Assembly (NCBI RefSeq): GCF_001422485.1
Contig: NZ_LMNF01000001.1
Coordinates: 317,900-381,899, forward strand
Origin: Agreia sp. Leaf283
GTDB taxonomy: Bacteria > Actinomycetota > Actinomycetes > Actinomycetales > Microbacteriaceae
Reading direction: 5' to 3'
DNA length: 64,000 bases
Positions 62,046 to 64,000 of this stretch are shown here, one piece after another; positions within the stretch are counted from its first letter, which is position 1, and every line of letters begins with the position of its first letter. A program made the translations under genes and the position numbers. The notes beneath the pieces were generated by a model, which ran no database searches, was not told the origin of the DNA, and was given only the letters and a program-made list of their open reading frames with translations.

Positions 62046-63509
62046 TCATCGCGATCGTCTACCCGCGAGTTTAAGTATTTCAACGAGGGCAAGAATGTCC
62101 CGTCTTACCGCAGGTAGGGCCAGGGCCAGGACTGAAGCGGCGATGACGGCAAACCCAATTCCTGCGAGGACAGTCAGTAGGTCGTTAAGACCGAGGAAAC
62201 GTGCCACGAGGGCGCTCGCACCGACCGGGATGCCGAAGAAAGCGAATGCGCGCAGTGCATCGAGGATGAGAGGAGTGGCGTCGAAACCAGCTGCTTTGGA
62301 GGCGGTATATGTCGACACGGGCCAGTAAAGAGACCATGCCACCGCATTGGCAACGGCCACTCCTAAGACTCCCCAGGGCAAACCCAGCAACGTGATGATC
62401 ACGATAAGCGGTTGGGACCAAAGACTGAAGGTTAGGGCTTTTTTGGTCATCCCCGATGAGATAAAGATCCATTGCATCGACTGGCCGAGCGTGCGAAAGA
62501 CTGCCCCGATTGCCAGGGCCTGCAGAACGGTCCCTGCAAGCTTCCAATCCTGGCCAAGGAGAGTTGCAAGTAGCGGTTCTGCGAGAGCGGCGCCGACGAG
62601 GAAGGCGGTGGCCGTTACGTAAGCGGCTGCTAGTTGCGCTCTTCGCATGTACGCCAGCATGCGAGCTGGTTCATCTCGGAATTGAGTGAGGATCGGAATC
62701 GCTACTCGCTGCAATTGGTCGACAGTCAAGTTGATCGGCACCACGACGAGTTGCTGTGCGCGGTCATAGTTCCCGATTGCCGCCGGACTAGCAAAGATCG
62801 CCATGATCGGAACGACCACACTCCGAGACCCGTCTCGAAGCAAGTTCGTGCCGAAAATCCTCAGACCGATCGCAAGCAGCCCCCTGACCTCCGGTGACCA
62901 CGACCCAGGCTTCGTTGGCCACCATCTAGAGATCACGACAACCATAAGCAACTGACTACCGGACTGGACGATGCCCTGCGCCACAATAGCGGCGTAGCTG
63001 GCGCCTCCCAGAGCCATGACGATGGCGGTACCCGTCGAGAGAAACTGTGAAATCACCTCGGTCGCGGCCAACGGCGTGAACTTTAGGTCGCGGATCATCT
63101 GAAGCCTGAACTGCGACTGGACCCCGCTTAGTAAGGGGACGACTGCCAGCCAACGCATCATGAATGAGAGAGCCGGCTGGCCATAGTAATCGGCAATAGC
63201 GTCAGCGGAGAAGAACAGAATGGAAGCGAGCAGTACGCCAAGGCCGGAATTTACTAGGAACAGACTTGATTTCGCTCGTTGGGATAACACGGTTGCTTGA
63301 ACCGTGGCCATCGGCAGGCCAAGAAAGATCACCGCGGAGGCAAACGTCGATATCGACACGATGATCGCGGCAAGACCGAAAACCTCGGGAGAGAGAAGCC
63401 TAGCCAGAAAGACGAGTCCCACGACTCTAGTCACGAGACTGACCAATTGCGATGCGACAGTGACCAATCCGCCGCGCGCTCCGGCTGCGGCAAGGCTAGG
63501 GCCGCTCAT
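62046..63509 (-). CDS. Polysaccharide flippase (Wzx/MOP family)
   Basis: 487 residues with about 14 membrane helices. GGLVTVASQLVSLVTRVVGL, FLARLLSPEVFGLAAIIVSI and LVVVPINLTVDQLQRVAIPI resemble the polysaccharide transporters of the MATE/MOP superfamily. It moves lipid-linked units across the membrane. Followed by the pyruvyl transferase gene, with the next glycosyltransferase upstream on the same strand. Confidence 0.92.
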   Translation of the reverse strand: MSGPSLAAAGARGGLVTVASQLVSLVTRVVGLVFLARLLSPEVFGLAAIIVSISTFASAVIFLGLPMATVQATVLSQRAKSSLFLVNSGLGVLLASILFFSADAIADYYGQPALSFMMRWLAVVPLLSGVQSQFRLQMIRDLKFTPLAATEVISQFLSTGTAIVMALGGASYAAIVAQGIVQSGSQLLMVVVISRWWPTKPGSWSPEVRGLLAIGLRIFGTNLLRDGSRSVVVPIMAIFASPAAIGNYDRAQQLVVVPINLTVDQLQRVAIPILTQFRDEPARMLAYMRRAQLAAAYVTATAFLVGAALAEPLLATLLGQDWKLAGTVLQALAIGAVFRTLGQSMQWIFISSGMTKKALTFSLWSQPLIVIITLLGLPWGVLGVAVANAVAWSLYWPVSTYTASKAAGFDATPLILDALRAFAFFGIPVGASALVARFLGLNDLLTVLAGIGFAVIAASVLALALPAVRRDILALVEILKLAGRRSR

Positions 63510-63697
63510 TGAGACGCCCGATCGCCGTGAGACCGGGGCCCTGCGGCCGCACCTGAAGGTATGTAGCCAGACCGGTTCGGATCGTCAGGCTTCGTCCACG
63601 ACCAAATAATTTGTCGTCTAGCCATTTGAAGTGCCCTTGTCTGAGTCGTGTAATTGCAATGAGGCGTTCGCCAGTATGTCGAATATTGTGTGGGTGT

Positions 63698-64000
63698 CTA
63701 ATCGCGCCGCGCGAACTCTTGGTACACGCCTTGCAAGTGAGCGGCTGATGCCCGAGAGGAAAAGCTGGCGTTCCACCGTTCCACTGACGATGCCGACATC
63801 GAGTCCAGGACTGAAGGGTCCGCTGACAGCAACTCATGGATCTCATCTGCCCATGTCTGAGGGTCATCAGAGTCGATGACCAGACGAGCATCGACCGGGG
63901 ATACGATCTCCGGCAGTCCCCCGTAGCGGGAAACCATAGGAATCGCTCCCGTGGCCAATGCTTCGGCGGCTACGCGTCCAAACGGCTCCTCCCATTGCGA
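63698..64000 (-). CDS. Glycosyltransferase family 4, C-terminal part (cut by window edge)
   Basis: The last ~100 codons; the gene begins beyond the right edge. Visible: WEEPFGRVAAEALATGAIPM, a classic GT-B donor-site motif (E-P-F-G-x3-E-A), then SRYGGLPEIV and a helical tail ending QGVYQEFARRD. Same direction as the flippase, likely cotranscribed; the 188-bp spacer has no gene. Confidence 0.9.
   Translation of the reverse strand, partial: SQWEEPFGRVAAEALATGAIPMVSRYGGLPEIVSPVDARLVIDSDDPQTWADEIHELLSADPSVLDSMSASSVERWNASFSSRASAAHLQGVYQEFARRD

Overview
The window looks like chromosomal DNA of a high-GC actinobacterium, most probably of the Microbacteriaceae. This is an inference. It rests on the high GC and codon use, the frequent GTG starts, many leaderless genes with a TANNNT box 6-8 nt before the start codon, actinobacterial families (13E12-type DUF222/HNH protein, LAxTG and LPxTG sortase substrates, NusG with a long acidic N-terminus), and a dispersed palindromic repeat built on TTCCCTGAGCCTGTCGAAGG. 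One tRNA (Trp) is present. I see no rRNA, transposase, prophage or CRISPR array.

Layout. 1-3 kb: a carbohydrate ABC transporter (binding protein plus the first codons of a permease) divergent from a LacI regulator. 3.5-5.6 kb: a membrane protein, then rplJ-rplL with an L10-leader attenuator. 5.7-9.4 kb: a DUF4190 protein, a TolB-like propeller, an LAHTG surface protein and a membrane-anchored protein. 9.4-14.1 kb: a histidine kinase/OmpR-type regulator pair divergent from a MacB-type ABC exporter, with paired 11-bp direct repeats in the shared promoter region. 14.2-22.7 kb: metabolic and accessory genes (epimerase, YqaJ-type nuclease plus hydrolase, DUF998, oxidoreductase, RNB ribonuclease, TetR/DHA2 efflux pair, GNAT). 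22.7-25.8 kb: tRNA-Trp-secE-nusG-rplK-rplA, read leftward. About 17 kb of accessory genes separate rplKA from rplJL.

26-35.5 kb: rfbB, two HAD phosphatases, a five-unit hairpin repeat array, SDR/MarR divergent pair, a family 2 glycosyltransferase, a diacylglycerol-kinase-family gene, an aminotransferase, DoxX/MarR, a small protein and a histidine phosphatase. 35.5-42.4 kb: a ChvE-MmsA-MmsB-type monosaccharide ABC operon under a LacI regulator with two recognisable operators, followed by a fourth gene encoding an ABC ATPase that has lost its nucleotide-binding motifs. 42.4-51.2 kb: a repeat-rich spacer, a fatty acid desaturase, VanZ-like protein, an RmlC-RmlD fusion, an MFS transporter, a PRISE-like reductase, an SOS-box-controlled DUF222/HNH protein, a lipoprotein and a small protein. 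51.4-64 kb: a surface/exopolysaccharide locus (ugd, LCP ligase, LPNTG protein, DUF4012 protein, fcl, gmd, WecG/TagA-type and GT4 glycosyltransferases, pyruvyl transferase, flippase, partial GT4). The DNA of its right-hand part is visibly more AT-rich, as is common for exchanged capsule loci.

How genes work together. UDP-glucuronate (ugd), GDP-fucose (gmd/fcl) and dTDP-rhamnose (rfbB, rmlCD; no rmlA in the window) would feed the glycan locus. The pyruvyl transferase would decorate the glycan, the flippase would move it out and the LCP protein could attach it to the wall. The signals I consider most worth following are the pseudo-ATPase in the sugar operon, two genes whose only sensible start is a CTG overlapping the preceding TGA (CTGA), the response-regulator boxes, the SOS box exactly on the -35 of the HNH gene, and the repeat families. 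I did not find a clearly new multi-gene system.
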